Positions 1-41,659 are shown, counted from the stretch's first letter. The stretch: DNA of 64,000 nucleotides from Litoditis marina (GCA_964036275.1 OZ038435.1:24027581-24091580); one strand, 5' to 3'. The notes: generated by a model not told the origin, from the sequence alone. Made by a program: numbers and translations.

Positions 1-375
1 CTCTCTATCTATATGTCACTTGTCCATATGTTTTCTCCTCCTCTCCATCTCTTTTCTCGTTCTGTATAGCCGCTCAACTTTCTCTCCCCGTCTCACTCCA
101 TTTCCTTCCCTCTTCTCTGTCTTCTTAATTTTCTCTCTCTCTTTGTCCTATCTTTCTGTCACTTTTCTAACTCTCTCCGTCATTGTACATGCTTTTGTTT
201 TTCTACGTTGCTGCAACTCTCTCTCCTCTTTCACTCTTTTGCTCTCTGTGTTGCGTAACTGTTCATCTTTGATTCTCTTTATTCCCACTCTCTTTCTACT
301 ACATTGCTTCAAATTTCTTTCTCGCTCCCTCTCTCTCTCTCTCGCTCTCTCCTCTCACTATCCCCTTTCTCCTAG
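1..375. repeat. CT-rich low-complexity tract
   Basis: The plus strand is almost pure pyrimidine in long stretches, with CTCTCT runs, densest near 325-350. A long open frame runs through it only because CT-rich DNA lacks stop codons. It ends at a good splice-acceptor-like sequence (TTTCTCCTAG at 366-375), so part of it may be the polypyrimidine tract of an intron. Confidence 0.85.
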
Positions 376-474
376 AATGCGTTGTAAATGGTACGGTGGT
401 CGTCTGAAGCCTTCCCCCCCTCGTCCCCTCATCTATGAGCTGGACATATTCATGCCATTCGACGGTGTCAACAA
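376..474 (+). CDS. Possible internal exon of unknown gene
   Basis: A 99-base segment lies between a strong acceptor (TTTCTCCTAG) and a fair donor (AACAAG then GTAAAC). It is open in the frame giving MRCKWYGGRLKPSPPRP, followed by an acidic/hydrophobic stretch ending in FDGVNK. I do not recognise the family. It could be a 5' exon of the phosphatase starting near 2062, or the end of a gene reaching in from the left. An inverted-repeat element begins about 30 bases after it. Coding status rests only on the splice signals and the open frame, so confidence is low. Confidence 0.3.
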
Positions 475-504
475 GGTAAACACACTCTGAAGGAGTATCC
501 ATAG

Positions 505-694
505 TATAGTTCGTTTCACCCATCGATAGCAGTCAGCCATGCTGGCCGAGCGCACCCTACATTAAAGGTTTGATACCCAGCTTGTGCATCAGTTTTGATT
601 AGACTGGTTGCTGTTGGAAACTTTTCAACACAATTGACTCCGTCCACGAAAATTTACTGTACCTGGCCGCTATCGATGGGGGAAACGAACTATA
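505..694. repeat. 190-bp terminal inverted-repeat element (TATAGT family)
   Basis: The element starts TATAGTTCGTTTCACCCATC and ends with the inverse (CGATGGGGGAAACGAACTATA). The arms are about 26 bp with very few mismatches, and the core does not code. It shares its termini with the 236-bp elements at 1031 and 60383 but has a different interior, as in non-autonomous DNA transposons (MITEs) that use one transposase. The TA at each end fits a TA target site. No transposase is present in the window. Confidence 0.75.
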
Positions 695-1030
695 CACGTA
701 TGCTGCAATATCCCAACACCTGCACCCCATCCTGCGTCTCTCCTTTAGCACACTATTTCGCTAGCCTCGGATACGGCCTGATAGATCTGTGTGGACACCG
801 TTTTGAAGCTGGTGCTTGAGTGTGTTTTCGAATACTTTTCCTCTCGAAACTGCTCAACCCCTCTCCATCTCCCACATACTGTAGCTAGTGAACAACGGTT
901 TTCTTACTAGGTTTGATAGCACTCCAAAGACAATTAACTAGGGTGATAAGAAACATTTAGTAGGCCAGTTATCACTGTGAATGCGAGAAAGAAGGAGACT
1001 AGAGCAGAGAGGTGGATATCAAATCGAATG

Positions 1031-1266
1031 TATAGTTCGTTTCACCAATCGATGACTTTCTACAGTAATCTTTCAAACATTTAAACGCAAATATCTAGTC
1101 AACAAACAGAATTTAAGATTCACTGTTTTGTATGCTTGTAGTACGCGAGGTGGAAAACGAAATCACAAAGTTTAAACTATGTACAACACTTACAAGATAT
1201 GATAGATTCTCATAAAAGTTTTATCATCTTACTGTAGAGGGCTATTGTTCCGTGAAACAGACTATA
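1031..1266. repeat. 236-bp MITE, copy 1 (TATAGT family)
   Basis: It begins TATAGTTCGTTTCACC and ends GTGAAACAGACTATA. It is the same length as the copy at 60383-60618 and about 93% identical to it by eye, and distantly related, in reverse orientation, to copies at 15042-15276 and 24293-24522. It has no coding capacity. The rest of 1267-2060 holds one further short repeat (1621-1700) and nothing else I can interpret. Confidence 0.85.
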
Positions 1267-1620
1267 ACAAATATGTAATATGAGCGGGGAACCGGTATAA
1301 CTCTTATTCTGTTCCCAACCTTCTCTCTAATCGCAATACGTTGCCGATACCATATCTGTCTATGAATGAAACGAAGGAAGTGGAAACGAAATGAAGCCAC
1401 AGAGACAGTACTGTTGTAGTGAGACCCCGCGGCTTCTGAGTCCGTTTTTGAAATTCGTAAATTATGGCGTGAACTTGAAAGTGCAACTAGTACTCCCCTA
1501 TGAAACATTCACGTGCACTAATGTAAAACATCTGAAAACAATAGTCCAACACAAAACGAATGAAAAACTCGAAATGTGAAACCACTTTTCCAGAAATACT
1601 CATAGAAATGTAGCCCTTTA

Positions 1621-1700
1621 TAGAATAGAATAGATTTATTCGTGATTTAACACGTGACTTCCACATAGTATGTGGCACTCCAATGGAGTAAATGGAGAGA
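1621..1700. repeat. Short dispersed repeat with AATAGAATAGAAT head
   Basis: AGAATAGAATAGATTTATTCG is followed by an ACGTG and a TTCCACAT block and a CACTCCAATGGAG block, in an order that recurs at 2182-2270 (AGAATAGAATAGAATGTTTA, TTCCACATTGG, ACACTCCAATT) and, more worn, at 4575-4660. The head resembles the A-rich simple tail of a retroposon, but no target duplication was found. Confidence 0.55.
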
Positions 1701-2061
1701 AAAGTTGAGAAGAAAAAGGGTATGGTTACCCTGTTACGCGCTCATAATATTACATGCAATTTGACAGTGCTGGACGACGGCGATTAAACCAAATGATTTG
1801 TGGGACAATAGTTATCTTGAAAGAGACGTTGTAATGAAGATATGTTTTGCGAAGAGATCATCCGGATTGCCATGTTTGGCTGGGATGAGATGTATGCACG
1901 TTGGCTACGTCATGTGTGAAAACAGAGGGATGCAATAGACTCTCTCCAATTAATCTTGAGTGTAAATGCTAATGACATTTAAAAGTCCATTTAAAACTGA
2001 ATATTGAAATTTCGAAAAGGTACGAAAATCTGAGAACTGTGCGATCGAGAAAAAGTTTCAG

Positions 2062-3523
2062 AAGCCGACTCCGGAGAGATCGTTGACGGTGCAGGAAGAG
2101 TTGGTGGAAAGTACTTCCCAGAAAGGACCGGATGAGCTGGTCAAAGAATACTTGTCAGTTGATCTATTCACATTTTACTTCAATAAAAGAATAGAATAGA
2201 ATGTTTATTCGCGATCAACTACGTGTTTTCCACATTGGTACACTCCAATTACAAAAAAAATGGAGATACACAAGAAACATATAAGAAAAGTTTTTCATTG
2301 TTTTCTTTTTTCTAGTACGTCATTTGACAGTTTTCCCAGAAATGCGCAAACTAGCCGAAAGTTTGAATACATATACATACTGTGTTCATCTTTGAACTCA
2401 TTGAATACGTTTTGATAATATACTGATCTTGGCGAACAGTCTATGAACTCCTCGGCGTTGCAGGAAAATAGACCCGTATTGTTACTCGGATGGGGAAAGT
2501 CACACAGCGTTCAAGACAAATATGCACAAGAACAGATACTCAGGCAAGTCGTTTTTCAGTTGATATTATGGTTGATCCTATAATTAATACAAGCAGACAA
2601 TAACTTAATAATACACCACAAAGTGGAGTTTAAAATCAAACGCTTCCTCTCTGTCTGCTAGATCAATGAGTTCTGAAGTACATACATACTTCTTACGTAT
2701 CGTGTAGTGTATCCTTATACTGGGTGGTCAAGTGTGCGTTGTAGTTTGATCAGCACGCACATCATAGATTATGTAAGTCAAAGTGTCTAAACTACAAACA
2801 CATCAGAGCGGACCAACATTTATTCATTGTAAAATATATTTTCAGATGTGATCTGCGTGGATTCTACCCGCGTTAAACTAAGAATAGATGTGGAGAATGA
2901 GGGAGACTACATACACGCCAGTTATATAAGGAACCCCCTTTTACATTCGAAGTTCATATGCACTCAGGTGAGAACTATTCCTCAGTTCGAATTGAAGACA
3001 ATAATAAAGTTTTGTCTGTGTAATGATGAACCAATATAGAATCACAAAAAACTCTTCGATAAAGAATAAAAATAACAACAAAACATTGGTAATTAAGGGT
3101 TTTGCACGCTGTTCGTGACTTACTATCAGTCGTCAACTATATTGCCTTGACTATAGGTCAGTCTCAGTCAAGTTGGAACATAAATGGTATATTTCCAGGG
3201 TCCTCTCTCCACGACCATTTACGATTTCTGGCGAATGGTTTTCCAAGAGCGAGCCGAATCAATAGTCATGTTATGCAGGTGAATAGCTGTATTTATATTC
3301 TACTCGGCTTATAGAAAACAAAGTATTGGTCGATGAACCACCAAACACACATTTCTTCCTATGGTTCCAAGTATGAAAGAACCATGGTTTACTGAATACA
3401 GTAGTTTCACAATGAACAGTCATCGATCGACACTGTTTTGAGACGCTTACGTATTATTGTGTACTTCTAGCGGGATAGAAGAAAGAGATTGCGTGAAGGG
3501 TAGAAAGATAGAAAAGATGACAA

Positions 3524-3554
<31 letters not shown>

Positions 3555-3860
3555 TAGATAGAGAGCAGAGAAAAGGAGAGAGTGAGAGACGTAGACGTGT
3601 CTCTGGGCGACGGTATCATACTGGACATATTTCGTTGCAGGCCGACGGAAGACGGGCGTCAGAAGTGTTCGACGTACTGGCCGGAAGCCGGCAAGACGCT
3701 CAAGTGGGCGGCCCTCACTGTGACCAATGTGGGGGAGGAGGAGGAGTTCAGCACAGTCACACTGCTCGTCGAACTGAACAAGGACTTTGGTGAGCATGGG
3801 GAGGGAAGTATTGGAAGAGAGAGAGGGAGGGAAAGGGACACAGAGAGAAATAATGGATAG

Positions 3861-3891
<31 letters not shown>

Positions 3892-5372
3892 CGTGTGAGT
3901 GAGCAAAGGAAGAGAGAGAGGGAGAGAGAGAACGAGAGGGAGGGTAGGGAGGGATATGGAAAGGTAGCGAGAACGAGATATGTGAATTCTTCGTTGTAGA
4001 GTGTCCCGAGTTGAGCGAAAAGGAGCGAAACCCGCTGTACGTTCGACTACACCGGTGGACATCGTGAGTTTTGTTGAGAACCAATATCATAATCTCTTCT
4101 CTACACACCATCGTTAATTCGCCATTACAGCTAAACAATTTAAACACTCACTTCTTGTTGACTCCTATTTTATCTCTACTTCTCTATCCACTCATTCCAT
4201 ATCTCTCTACCCTCACCCTATCTCTCGCGATCTCTCTCTCTCACGTTATCCCTCTACCTTTCTCTCCATCCCTCGCTATCTCTATTGCTCTCAGCTTTTT
4301 TCTCTCTCTCCTTCTCCCTCTCTATCTGTCTTTCTCACGTCTTCCCTCTCTCTTCTCACTCTCTATCTCTTTCTCCCCCCTCCCCTCTCTCACTATCTCG
4401 TCCCTCCAGATGGCCTGACCGAGGTGTGCCAGACGAGACCTCCTGTCGTGTTCCCCTCCAACTCCTCGAACGCATTCGCAAGGGTCCCGCTGTCATTCAT
4501 TGCTCAGCAGGTAGGTGAAATCAAATTGTAGTTTGATCACTATTTTTGTAGTTTCATCACTACGTGTTTCTCAAATACACAATGAGAACAATGTTTATAA
4601 CAAAAAATCATTCATCCAAGACTCAACACATGACTTTCCATGTTCGTAGATGTGGTACTTCAATTGTATGAGATTGGTGAATAATAGAAAACGGAAAAGT
4701 GATCTTTTTTTACATCTATCATGTATGTTGTTTTTTTCGACTCAGTGGCCAAGTTTTAAGATTAGAGTTTAGGTATTGGCCGAACCGGAAGTATGATGGT
4801 TTTGGAGATTGCACTCCGGAAAATTGCTCAGGGAAAGAAAATCAATATTGAACAGGTTGGTTACTATGACGTGACGAAGGAACTGCTGTGCTACATGACT
4901 GTCTACCAGTAGTATCCCATCACAGTATATCACTATATCGCAGACACCCACGTTATGATTCTTTCAAGTCTGCGTCTCTCTAATCCACATTTTTTATAAG
5001 TCATTTCTATCAGAACTTCAACCGTAAATGACAAAGCTGATTCAAAACTGCAGATAGTGTCAAAATAGGAGTGAAGTTCAAAGATAGGTTGGTTGGTTGC
5101 TATGATGTGGGACAAGATATGAAAGGACCAAAAGGCGGTTCCCATCACCGATACGGGCTCCTACAACTGTTGTACTGTTGTCAAATCTCGTATTATAGAT
5201 CACTCGTGAGCTGCGGAAGTCTCGGTGTCAATGCGTACAGACGGAGGTACAGTACCTCTACATTCATCGTGTTCTGGTGGAACACGCGTTGGGCCACGTG
5301 AATTTGGATGAGAAATGCCGAGCGGCGGGAAAGAAGTTCCTCGAGGATTTAGACGCAAGAATGACTAAATAA
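2062..5372 (+). CDS. Protein tyrosine phosphatase, classical catalytic domain
   Basis: Predicted to remove phosphate from phosphotyrosine through a cysteinyl-phosphate intermediate. Exons: about 2062-2160 (donor unclear), 2464-2543, 2846-2967, 3199-3278, 3641-3789, 4000-4063, 4410-4510, 4773-4855, 5199-5372. From 2464 on, all junction phases agree. Family motifs appear in order: AFKTNMHKNRYSDV (pTyr loop), DYIHASYI, DFWRMVFQE, KCSTYWPE, WPDRGVPDE (general acid Asp), HCSAGIGRTG (catalytic Cys and Arg) and VQTEVQYLYIHR (Q loop). The protein ends DLDARMTK. All key residues are present, so an active enzyme is expected. No membrane segment or targeting domain was found, and the N-terminus, possibly including the exon at 376, is unresolved. 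The intron after 2543 starts with GC rather than GT, in a perfect AG/GCAAGT context. Nematode genomes carry many such phosphatases, so the exact orthologue is not named. Confidence 0.9.
2182..2335. repeat. Second copy of the AATAGAATAGAAT repeat, in phosphatase intron
   Basis: It shares the order of blocks with 1621-1700. It starts about 20 bases after the last recognisable coding codon of the preceding exon, where no ordinary GT donor in the right phase is visible. The insertion may have displaced or obscured that donor. Confidence 0.5.
3516..3960. repeat. GA microsatellites either side of a phosphatase exon
   Basis: There are runs of GAGAGA at about 3522-3560 and again at 3815-3945, both in introns. 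The first runs almost up to the acceptor of the exon at 3641. They face a CT-rich tract at 4150-4405 in a later intron. Confidence 0.85.
4150..4405. repeat. CT-rich tract in phosphatase intron
   Basis: A 250-base pyrimidine tract leads into the acceptor of the exon that carries the WPD loop (4410). It could pair in the transcript with the GA tracts at 3522-3560 and 3815-3945, enclosing the exon at 4000-4063. Confidence 0.8.
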
Positions 5373-5385
5373 TACGGGAGATATG

Positions 5386-5391
5386 AATAAA
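5386..5391 (+). promoter_or_regulatory. Poly(A) signal AATAAA for the phosphatase
   Basis: AATAAA lies about 14 bases after the TAA stop at 5370-5372, implying a very short 3' UTR, which is usual in compact nematode genes. Between here and 5654 I see no gene or repeat. Confidence 0.6.
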
Positions 5392-5654
5392 CTATTTGAT
5401 ATGTACAGCTTGATTTTTATCACGCTCAATTACACAGAAATACACAATTAAGATATTTACATTACAAAAATGGTAACTTTGGCTCGAATTTTAAAATATC
5501 TTTATAAGACAACTATCAAGCAGCTTGAATGCTCATCTAGGAGTACTACACTACGAGTTGAGCGTTCTTTTGAAAGTCTAAACTGAGGAATTATATAGAA
5601 AGTCGAGTTTTTTTTCACGGTTTTTGTCTTATTCACTTTGGTGGGTCACTGTGG

Positions 5655-8600
5655 TCAACCAACGCGATGTGAGAAACTGAGCGGTACACTGTTCTTGACG
5701 GGTTGCTTCTTCCCGATTAGGGATAGTAGCCAGAGGCGATATGGCGCCACGAAGTAGATGGTGAGAAGGGGGTCGAACACGGCTGGCAGCGCCGCACTCA
5801 ACAACATGAGATACTCAGCCAACGGCTGGCGATAGCCGAAGTTCGTTATGAGCACATAGCAGACAGTGTTGGGGATGTAGAATATCACGGGTAGGAAGGC
5901 CTGGTAGGTCAGAGCCTGAAATTGGGAACTGTGGGGTACTGTAGGTGGATATGGGGGTTCGCGTTTCCACCCGGTCTGTTTCTAATTTGAGTACATGGTT
6001 TTTGGTCTCAGCTCCAAAATTATGGTATGTATCGAAAATGAAATACAACGAATTCTTAGCGACTCCCCATAAAATAGAATACCACGGTTAGTTAGTTTCT
6101 TCAATAAATCTTTAAGGATCAATAAATCTTCAATAAAGCTTTAAGAATCAATTACTATTGATTTCACGCGAACCATGGAGCAGGTTCCTTCTAGTTCCTA
6201 GTAATTAAAGTAAAAGCTCAAACATTGAAAACATAAAATACGTAAAATATTAGTAAGAATGAACTCATGTAAGTTTTACTGAGTTAACTACTTGACTTCT
6301 TCCTGAAACCGACCAACCTTAACCAAAACTTTGCTGGCATTCTGTGTTTTCTCCGAGTAGTTCTTGTCATTTTTGGTAAGTTGGCGATGAATACTCCTTC
6401 TACAATAAAGGATATAAATAGGAGATAGATACGCGGCTAAAAGTAATATATATGTATTTAGCTGATAAATTGGGTCCTGGGTGGACTTGTATCCGCCGAA
6501 TGGGCCGTAGTAGGAGAGATCATCCTGTGGATAGCTATCAATAGTAACCGACATGACTAGGTCAAACTCGGGCGAGGGGATGAATGGCGTTATCTGCAAA
6601 TACTTCAATTCTTTTTTATTTCTGAGTTTACTTTTCTCACGTCTTTATATCTTCTCTCACGTTTTGAATGCGTGATGAATGAATTAATCAAAATATGTAA
6701 CATATAGGAAGCCAATATATATTGCAGTTTGGTCTAAAAACATACAGAATAGTCTCGAGTTCTTGCTTCAAATGCAGTGGAGTCATACTACAAACAGAGC
6801 GGTTTCAGGAACAGTTTTTCTACTTTCGGAAAAAAATACGATACTGTCTTTTCGCTCAAGGCGACGGGTTTGTGAAGGCGTCAAACTCAGTTAGACATTT
6901 TGACAGCAGGAGTTCTTTTAAGAAATACGAGGACTATGCGCGAGAGGGCCAATCATCAAACATCTGTTTGCATTACCCCCTGGAGCAAAAACGACTCTCA
7001 GTAAATTTAGAATAACTGCAGAACTGGAGGCAGGGCGTGAGAATCGGCAAATTAGAAAAGGTAAAAACTGATGTTGAACTATGAAAAAGCTATATTTGAA
7101 GTCTGTTAGAATAAATGATTGTTCATTTATTGATGTTCTGCTGTGTTATTAGTATGACCCTGGACTGTTTAGGCAAAATTTAGAAGGTAACCTGTCCAAT
7201 AATTGAATGAAACGCAGAGGTGCTCATAGAATAAGGCAGGTAGCCAGGTTGAGAAGTTTTCTCTGAGTATTTTTATTTTGGACTATCTGTTTCAATTGTA
7301 TCGATCGGTTTTCCTAGACGAAGACATCAAATTCATGTGAGCTTTGTAAAAATCGATAAAACTGACCAACATGCTAACTGGAATAATAAACGATAGCAGA
7401 AGGTTGCGGAGCAGCGTTTTCCTTGGAACAATATTCATTCTGATCAACGAGTGTCGGAAGTGCATGGCCAGAATAGTGCCGAGCGTCGAATTGACTTGGA
7501 ACGCATTGTAGATGTTGTAGGTGGCGAAACACACCTGAAAGTGGGTGTAGTTGTCGCCAACCAAAAGGTGGGAGGGTACTGTATATCTCGAGTTCCGCTG
7601 TGTACGGACACATGTCTTCGATTCCCCAGCTGGACGTTATGAACTCTCGTAGCGCAGCGGTTAGCGCTCAGTTACAGATGTTTTGCTCGCAAGTTCGATG
7701 CCGGCAAGAGACACAAATACAAAATTGACACCGCCTATATATGGGTTGGGCACCGAGGATAAATCTACCTGGCGGCGTAGCGAACCGTCCAATCTCATGA
7801 GAAGTCTATATGCGTCTCTCACGAGAATCTCATGAACACCTCATGAGCTACTCGTGATTTTCTGATGTTGTAGCATAGCAATCGATAGAATATCATGAGA
7901 ATTCTGCGAGATATTGCTCAGGAGGTATGTCATGAGGTTTTTGGAGGTATGCTACCGCGCATGGCATCGAAGCAGTATCATGGTGGTGGGCCGAACCTGA
8001 TCACACCCTGGTCTCATAGTTGCCAAATTCCAATGCATAGGCATAGTGTAGGTGACTCTAGCCTCGATAGCGTTGTGACCAGATAGTTCAACTGGGAGGT
8101 GACCTTCCCATAACCGTTCAGTACAGTAGAGTTAAAGATATCACTAGCTGAGCTAGCTCAACTACTTTTTAGCAGAAACTTACCCCTCTTCCAAGTGATT
8201 TGCACGGGCCAAAGGGCAATAGAGCATAGGTATCACCGGGCAGGACGCTAGAAAACACCTATGTGGTTATTTCTACCCTTCAAACTGCACAACATTCTAC
8301 TTCACATAACTTAAAGGTAAGGTAAGTGTACCGATTTCTCCAAACTGTGTATGTTTGGATGTTTGTGATTTCCGATACCTCGATATGAACTTGACGAAAA
8401 CAGACTGCAACTCGAACTTGAACAATTTAATCAGTACCGTTTTTCTATTATCCATGCAAAAATATGGGCGCGGGGTAAATGTAATACTCACATAAAACTG
8501 ACAAAAACGTCAAGGGTTCGCTTGTTGCAAAAAAGCATGTCTGTGTTTGTAGTTTGATCCAGTTGCTTCTCGGTTAAAATCGTGTTCAAACTTCAACTCT

Positions 8601-9142
8601 ACTACGGCCTTCCCCCTCATAAACGTTATCATCACAACTTATACGAAACTGATGTGTTTTTTGCGTGTGACGTCACAATTCATTTGACAATCTATGACTG
8701 TCAGCTTACCGTCCTTGAAAGAATGTAGTTAGAATAGCCACTATCAGCAGACTTGAGGTGTTGTTGAACAAGATAATACGGTAGTCGTAGAAGGTTCGCG
8801 GGCTTCTCAAAGAACGACTTTCAGCAGCGTAAATATATGTATTGGTGTAGATACTTGATATGGAAGCCCTACTGTCTTTCTTTTTCCTTATGTCTCTCTC
8901 GCACCCTCTCGCCCACTCTCACTACCGCTCTCTCCTAATTTACTCTTCCCCTCTCTTCTTTTCTCTCTCTCCCTCTCTCTCTTCCTCTCCCCCTCTTTCT
9001 CTCTCTTCTTTTGATAAACCCACTTTGTGCATATAAGATACAGTACAAGTCCTCCAATAGATATAGAAAATATGCCAAAAAAGGCATAGTAAACGTGAAA
9101 AATGGTTTCATACAAGGCTATGTTAATTATAGTCTTATTCAT
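5655..9142 (-). CDS. Seven-helix serpentine chemoreceptor (Str/Srd superfamily)
   Basis: A likely odorant/chemosensory G-protein-coupled receptor at the ciliary membrane of sensory neurons (family knowledge). Minus-strand exons: 9142 to about 9025 (start codon, helix 1), about 8820-8710 (helix 2, SPRTFYDYRIILFNN), 8247-8184 (loop with PFGPC), 7534 to about 7320 (helices 3 and 4), 6593-6318 (second outer loop, helix 5) and 5916-5655 (helices 6 and 7, ending in the stop). Diagnostic sequence is the end of helix 7, ALPAVFDPLLTIYFVAPYR, typical of these receptors, and ALTYQAFLPVIFYIPN in helix 6. Three junctions agree in phase (8710/8247, 8184/7534, 6318/5916). The donor of exon 1, the acceptor of exon 2 and the donor of exon 4 are not certain. 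The gene looks intact, but one junction (exon 4 to 5) has no clean in-phase donor, so a small missed exon or slight decay is possible. Confidence 0.82.
7644..7722 (+). repeat. tRNA-derived element or tRNA pseudogene
   Basis: TAGCGCAGCGGTTAGCGC fits an A box with a perfect GCGC D stem. About 35 bases on, AGTTCGATGCC fits a B box. Acceptor-like ends (CTCTCG and AAGAGA) pair imperfectly, and the anticodon and T stems do not close. It therefore looks like a tRNA-derived SINE head or a decayed tRNA inside the chemoreceptor intron, not a working tRNA. Confidence 0.4.
7769..7966. repeat. CTCATGAG-rich inverted-repeat element, worn copy
   Basis: It starts CTGGCGGCGTAGCGAACC and ends near GGAGGTATGCTACCGCGC, the worn inverse. 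The interior shares TCTCATGAGAAG, GAGCTACTCGTGA, ATGTTGTAGCATAGCAA and ATAGAAT blocks with the 167-bp units at 49408. It lies in a chemoreceptor intron. Confidence 0.65.
8880..9010. repeat. CT-rich tract in first intron of the chemoreceptor
   Basis: A pyrimidine tract (plus strand) directly follows the helix 1 exon on the minus strand. A matching purine-rich tract lies at 9200-9310, upstream of the start codon. Confidence 0.75.
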
Positions 9143-10841
9143 CTGAATGCATATAAGTGATTTGTTGTTATAGAATAGAAATTTGAAAGGGCCAATTTTG
9201 AGAGAAATAGATATAGAGAGAAGCAGAAAAGAGAGAGAGAAAAAAAGATGAATTTCAGAGTTAAAAGAGAAGAGAGATAGAAACGATCTCTATCTCGAAG
9301 GAGAGAGAATTTCTACAATCAGAGAACAGCTGATCGGTCAGCCCGCGGCATTCCTGAAACCCGTACTAGATACGGCGCAGCGAGGCATGCGCACACTGAT
9401 AAAGGCTGCAAAGTCGGCCATGATGTTTTCCCAACGCTTGAAATGAGAGCAATGATTCATTTTTTATAATCTGAGCCAATAAAGTTGAAAAGTGAGACAA
9501 TTTGTCATCCGTTAATTTCATTAATTTGCATACCTTTACGGTACCTTTTTAACTGTAACTGAAATGTTTCAAAATTATTACTAGCTGCTTTCTTTAGATG
9601 TTACTTAAACACTTAAGTAATCTTAGTAATAACAAAAGTAAGAATAATCTGATGATATTGTACAATGAAGCCCGGGCGACTACTGCAGTACTCCTCGCGT
9701 AGTTCGTGGGATAGTTCTCAGAATCGATTTGATTACATTTTACAACTTCCCCCATATTTTTCCCACACCAATATGACTGACGACATTTGCACGTAGGAGT
9801 TCGCTGATGCAGGGCGAGATCAGGCTTCAAGGGATGATAACACATGGATTGTAGTTTGATTTGTAGTTTGATTCGCACGCGGCGGCAGATCACCCAGTTT
9901 GGGGAGTTGAAAGATAGCACATCCATTATATCTATATACAGCGGTGAGCTACAGTACTGTGACCATATCATTATTCTTCGAAAAAGTTTTGGGGAGTTGA
10001 AAGATAGCACATCCATTATATCTATATACAGCGGTGAGCTACAGTACTGTGACCATATCATTATTCTTCGAAAAATGTGACTCTCAGTTTTGCTTTTTTG
10101 TGCTTTCTGTTTGTAGATATTTATTGGTTTTGTCACGTCAATCGTGATCGCTGTTATATATCCAGGTTGGATGGAGTGAATTAGTTCATACTTAACCTCT
10201 ACTTTGATTCAGGGTACTAACTTTTCGGTTGTAAGGTAGTGATAAAAGATCATGTGATAAGCATTCGCATTTCAAGTACGTTTAATATTCATAATTTACA
10301 CATAAAAAGTAAAGCTCAGTTCGGAATCTTACAATAAATTATGAAAAATAATTGAATCATGCCGGCATATGTATAAGAAAACTGTACAATCTGAACAAAT
10401 ATGGACCTATTCAAAGACAATATATTATTAGACTAAAAAGAGATTATATAAAGAAAAAATCGTATAAGGAAATTTCAAAGTGAATTTGACAAAAAAACGC
10501 AGAGATGTGACGAATAACGGAATCATGCCAGACTAGAGTGACAAATAAATAATGCATCTGAAAAAGGTTGCGATTTGCGCGACAAGAGAATAATAACTAC
10601 TACACCATGATGGGTGTGACAATTTAGAGAAAATATGAGATATAACAACTGTAGGAAGTCTGTATACTAATAAGTATGAAACTACGTAAGCAAGAAAACC
10701 GGTGACCATGCTGTGAGGTTTAAATTCAAAAATACACTTCTTCCACTGCAGAGATAGTAAGACGTTTTCGAGGTCAGATTTTAGGAAGAAATACCAGCAA
10801 AACGTGAACCTCAACTCTTTTCAACGCCAAACTCACACCTA
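9143..10841. other. Intergenic region, chemoreceptor to sax-2
   Basis: The 5' side of the minus-strand chemoreceptor and the 3' side of sax-2 share this 1.7 kb. It holds a GA-rich tract (9200-9310), a short motif TACTAGATACGGCGCA at 9365 also seen near 54896, the doubled motif GTAGTTTGAT at 9851-9870 and the 90-bp duplication below. I see no gene. Confidence 0.6.
9901..10075. repeat. 90-bp direct tandem duplication
   Basis: The block starting GGGGAGTTGAAAGATAGC occurs at 9901 and again at 9991, identical over about 85 bases. It contains GATAGCACATCC and CTACAGTACTGTG (a palindromic ACAGTACTGT). Identity suggests a recent duplication. Confidence 0.9.
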
Positions 10842-10847
10842 TTTAAT
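10842..10847 (-). promoter_or_regulatory. Candidate poly(A) signal of sax-2
   Basis: ATTAAA on the minus strand lies about 50 bases after the sax-2 stop codon (10899-10901). No AATAAA is closer. Confidence 0.4.
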
Positions 10848-10898
10848 AGCTAGATCTTGTTCATTCTTGAATAAAGTTATGAAAGCAAAGCAAACGAT

Positions 10899-41192
<30,294 letters not shown>

Positions 41193-41232
41193 ATTAGATG
41201 ATCACATGAAAAATAGACGACAGGCGATAGAT

Positions 41233-41237
41233 ACCTA
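41233..41237 (-). promoter_or_regulatory. sax-2: Candidate trans-splice acceptor or 5' UTR acceptor of sax-2
   Basis: TTTTATTATAG on the minus strand lies 42 bases before the sax-2 ATG, and the codons between are closed by an in-frame TAA. This suits either a spliced-leader site or a 5' UTR intron. The sequence alone cannot tell which. Confidence 0.4.
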
Positions 41238-41491
41238 TAATAAAAGATAGAATGACGATTAATTGAGAATGATATAAATGAAAAAGTGATCATGACGGCA
41301 AACATTTTCGTCAGTTTGTAACACGAGTGCACCACTGCATATAAATTAATGGTAACCAGGTGCAATGAAAGCAAGATAGTAACAATGTTTTACATAAAAG
41401 TGCAATAAATAATAAATTAAAAACATATTGGATGAAACACTTTTTAAACTCGCGCGGCAAAGTATACCTCTGACCCAACTAAGACAATGGG

Positions 41492-41636
41492 GGCCCAGTC
41501 GCCGCCCAGTCTGGGCCCAGTCGCCGCCCACATGTGGCCCAGTAGCGGCCAGTCAGCGCGTTAGTAGGCCCAGAGTGGGCGGCGAGTGGGCCAAGACTGG
41601 GCGGCGACTGGGCCCAGACTGGGCGGCGACTGGGCC
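41492..41636. repeat. GC-rich palindromic element (GGGCGGCGACTGGGCC)
   Basis: The left arm GGCCCAGTCGCCGCCCAGTC (38 bases in all) has a perfect inverse at 41598-41635. Arms themselves are built of two 22-base subrepeats. It stands out sharply from the AT-rich surroundings. Confidence 0.9.
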
Positions 41637-41659
41637 AAAAAAGTAGAAAAAACTTCCCT

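Noticed and set aside
3659..4147. 162-residue Ser/Leu-rich frame opposite the phosphatase
   Set aside because: It is the complement of GA microsatellites plus the antisense of a real exon.
9594..10136. 180-residue open frame on the minus strand
   Set aside because: It contains an exact internal repeat caused by the 90-bp tandem duplication and has no recognisable protein.
10533..10814. 93-residue minus-strand open frame downstream of sax-2
   Set aside because: Hydrophobic by base composition, no family resemblance, lies in AT-rich sequence next to the poly(A) region, and has no splice or start context.
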